Assembly: GCA_011033025.1 (NCBI GenBank)
Contig: WFMF01000084.1
Span: forward strand, 1 to 64,000
Direction: 5' to 3'
From: Beroe forskalii
Taxonomy: Eukaryota > Ctenophora > Nuda > Beroida > Beroidae
Length of the DNA: 64,000 nt
Below the pieces are notes generated by a model. It was not told the origin of the DNA. It worked only from the letters and a program-made list of their open reading frames with translations, and searched no databases. Shown here one piece after another: positions 61,419-64,000 of this stretch. Positions within the stretch are counted from its first letter, which is position 1. The number at the start of each line of letters is the position of its first letter. Both the position numbers and the translations under genes were made by a program.

Positions 61419-62160
61419 ACGGCCCTTTGATTTTCTGATTGCTGCGACACTATGTGCCTAATAACTGAGCATTACCAAGGAAAGGCCCTACCACCCAAAA
61501 ACATTAATATCTGATATTAAACACAACTGCCAGACAAACCTTTGGAGTGAAGTCTTAAGTGTAGGTATCTAGTATACATTGAATACACGATTACAGAATA
61601 AAAAGTAATTGTACTTTACTCCCACCTAAATCATAATATATCATAGAATTTATACCGAGAAATAGCGTATCTTATCAATCGTGACTGGCGTAGTACTGGG
61701 GTTTTCAATCCGAATCATCGGCTCTCATATTATTTTACACGCTATTTATCACACGGTGTTGTGAACCCCTTGCCGTTCACAGTTCACTGCTGTTGAGAAC
61801 CGCTGTCAGTCTCTTGTCCTAATTTTAAAAATGGGGCAAAAATTACGATACATACTTTTTGACAGAAACCGCTGTATTTTTTCTTCTACAATTTTGAAAT
61901 TTTGCTTAAATTTCGAGTCACACGTATTTTTAACAACGTCTATGTAAATTTTTATTTTTTGTATTAAATCACGTATTTTGCAGATAAGTACGTGCCTTTT
62001 TTTCAGAAGCAAAGGCGCCGTATTTTAACGACTTTTGCACTTATTTAACAGCCCTGGTTGCTTGAAATGGTAAATAGCTGAAAGCTTACGCCTGGCATTG
62101 GAAATTATTGTTTTTTACTTGACCTTATAATTTCCGACCTTAGCATAGCACGACCAACCA
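61419..62160. other. Non-coding stretch
   Basis: I see nothing beyond AT-rich DNA. No repeat copy of this stretch occurs elsewhere in the window. Confidence 0.4.
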
Positions 62161-62285
62161 TGGTGTCTCCACCTTTTAAGGCGCGGCGTATTACGCCGCG
62201 CTTGGGTACTTTTTGGGTTCTTGCGTCTAACAAAACTTACCCTTGCGCGGCGTAATACGCCGCGCCTCAAAAAGTCAAGACACCA
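62161..62285. mobile_element. 125-bp MITE with self-palindromic arms
   Basis: TGGTGTCT at the left and AGACACCA at the right are inverse. Each arm also contains its own 20-21-bp GC-rich palindrome (GCGCGGCGTATTACGCCGCG at about 62181 and the near-identical GCGCGGCGTAATACGCCGCG at about 62246). The centre is AT-rich. Confidence 0.7.
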
Positions 62286-63720
62286 GGGTAAATTGGTAAG
62301 GGCGATCCGAACATTTCTGCAAGCTACTCTCGAGTTTAAGCATTTTAGCCGGTGTGTCAGTGGTGCTATTTGCAGGGTGAATTATTTCACCGTCAATAAT
62401 CAATATTAATATGAAATTATGGCCCTGTTTTGACACCAGCAGCAGTAGGCTTTGTGCAATCAGTAAGCAATATTCCTGGATAAATTACATAATGTATTGT
62501 GCCCGTGCGTTCTCATAATGCAATAATGCAGGAACTATTGCCTATTGCCCTATTGGTGCTGCTTTACCAACGGGTAGACTGACGTATTATGCCCTACACG
62601 AATGATTGACTGCTTGAGATGGCATTTTCAGGGCTTGTAATTCCAAACTGATGACACTGGATGCTGCCCCTTGCAATAGATTTAGTATTTAAATACCTAC
62701 AAGAATGTTTTGGAGCGATCAAAAGACGTGCGAGCCAGTCTCTCGCTATTTCGTAGTGTCTCAGTTGTTAAATATTCCTTAATCTTTATTTGTCATACCG
62801 TGGATGGTTTAAATTTAATACTGTTTGCAGTTTAGCAAATATGATGCAATGCTATTAGGTAATAGGTATGTAGATGTTTACTTGAAGATATGGAACCATG
62901 CAGAAGGTATTTAACTTATTTTACAATTATTTTACGATTGCAATCTTGGAGGAAAAAGTAACAACCAAATAAAATTATTAAAAATCCTTCCCAATTTTTT
63001 TGATATTTCTTATCTTATCTAGCCAATAAAAATTTACTTGCAAATTCCATCATTTGGAAAGCTAGTTTCACATGTTTTGCTTAATTTTTTGCTTTTTCAC
63101 ATGTGAATTTGGTTTAAAAATGCTTCAGCATTATTTTCTACTTCCTAGTGTATACAGTGGCCCTTGAATTCCCGATTCATTCATGCCACATCCGATTCAT
63201 CCATACCTCATTATTATCAAACTCACCACTTTGTAAAAGCCAGGCCAACTTTTTTGTATTTTTGGCACCTCTCACCCGCTTATTTTTGTGAGGTTTGACA
63301 TTGCCAAAGAGTGTGCAAATATTATTTTCATTATCTGCTGTACCTACGGCTCTCAGAACGTGAAATCACCTGATTGGGATCATAGTAGCATGTGTAGAAA
63401 ATTCATTAAATTCTCGAAATGATACGATCTACTGTCAAATTTTGAATAAAGTCATCCTTGAATCACGATATTCCTTTGAAATAAATCATTAAGAAAGTTA
63501 ATGGATTCATCTCTTGCTGAGTGCCATAAAATTCTAATAGATTAAATTTAAAAATTCAGCAAAAAATTCAGGGCCGTTATGATATATGATTTCTATTACG
63601 TCTTGCAATAAATAAAACCATCAGCAAATTTCGAAAGTACCCATGACACGTCTTATTGCAAAATGCTTCACATGACAATAGCAGCGCATTAATTGTCATA
63701 AGAAATGGGACAAGGTTTAA
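62286..63720. other. Non-coding stretch
   Basis: No gene or repeat was recognised. Confidence 0.4.
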
Positions 63721-63739
63721 TAAATGGAGGCATATTTAA

Positions 63740-63845
63740 GGCACGTGACAGCTCTGGATTGCAGCGTTATGCATGGATATATCAGGCTGACACGTGACAT
63801 GTTTTACAGTTGTCACGTGACCTGAGTACCATAATCACGTGACTA
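63740..63845. promoter_or_regulatory. Cluster of four CACGTG(AC) boxes
   Basis: CACGTG occurs at 63742, 63791, 63814 and 63836, each as CACGTGAC. Two have the extended form TCACGTGAC and one is TGTCACGTGACC. This is the E-box bound by USF, MITF/TFEB and related bHLH-zip factors. The cluster points to a promoter, probably of a gene beyond the right edge. Confidence 0.5.
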
Positions 63846-64000
63846 CTCCGTGGCAAGAAGAACAGACAGTAGGGAGAGTATGTCATGATCACATCTTTTA
63901 AGAGGGGAGCTGGTGACGGGGAAGTGTGTGTTTTATAAGGCAGGGGTTAATGCAGGTACAGCTGACAGGTGCCCCCTATACCATTAATAATGTGTTTTAT

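Overview
The window is animal nuclear DNA, probably from a marine invertebrate and from a draft shotgun scaffold. The evidence is a split mitochondrial-type gene with GT-AG introns, decayed non-LTR retrotransposons (LINEs), many terminal-inverted-repeat (TIR) elements and minisatellites, one gap of exactly 100 N (20388-20487), and error-like homopolymer-rich sequence beside the gap and at the window start. I cannot name the species. Unique coding sequence is a small part of the 64 kb.

Layout. 1-4.4 kb: a CR1/L2-like LINE split by a second, oppositely oriented LINE with an 11-bp target duplication. 5.1-6.5 kb: a third LINE interrupted by a 233-bp MITE (short non-autonomous TIR element). 6.6-12.3 kb: duplicated segment A1, ending in a truncated copy of a dsRNA-binding gene. 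12.3-16 kb: MITE-like element, 22-bp minisatellite and a foldback. 16.1-20.4 kb: duplicated segment B1, running into the gap. 20.8-22 kb: nested foldback. 24.9-28.9 kb: segment A2. 28.5-29.8 kb (-): a complete three-exon gene for a 105-aa protein with one dsRNA-binding domain. 31.3-42.6 kb (+): NFS1, the cysteine desulfurase, in 11 exons. 44-57.2 kb: two orphan exon candidates, with segment B2 (46.8-51.8 kb) between them. 57.4-58.2 kb: first two exons of an unknown Ser/Arg-rich protein. 58.2-64 kb: mostly non-coding, with a tRNA-like sequence, a hairpin, a MITE and a cluster of CACGTG boxes at the right edge.

How the genes relate. NFS1 supplies sulfur from cysteine for Fe-S clusters and tRNA thiolation. 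The dsRNA-binding gene and NFS1 are divergent. The interval between them holds three CCAAT boxes at exact 32-bp spacing and an E-box, so a shared bidirectional promoter is possible. NFS1 introns carry most of the mobile DNA: a LINE endonuclease fragment, a 1.7-kb KpnI-site minisatellite, a duplicated half exon, a 2.6-kb TIR element that contains an ORF1-only retroelement, and a MITE 14 nt from an exon.

Main oddities: A and B segments in the order A-B-gap-A-B; short retroelements with only an ORF1; 3' splice sites triplicated in tandem at two separate genes; and an NFS1 donor site that reads CT where one base change would give GT. I do not see a CRISPR array, an operon or any prokaryote-type system.
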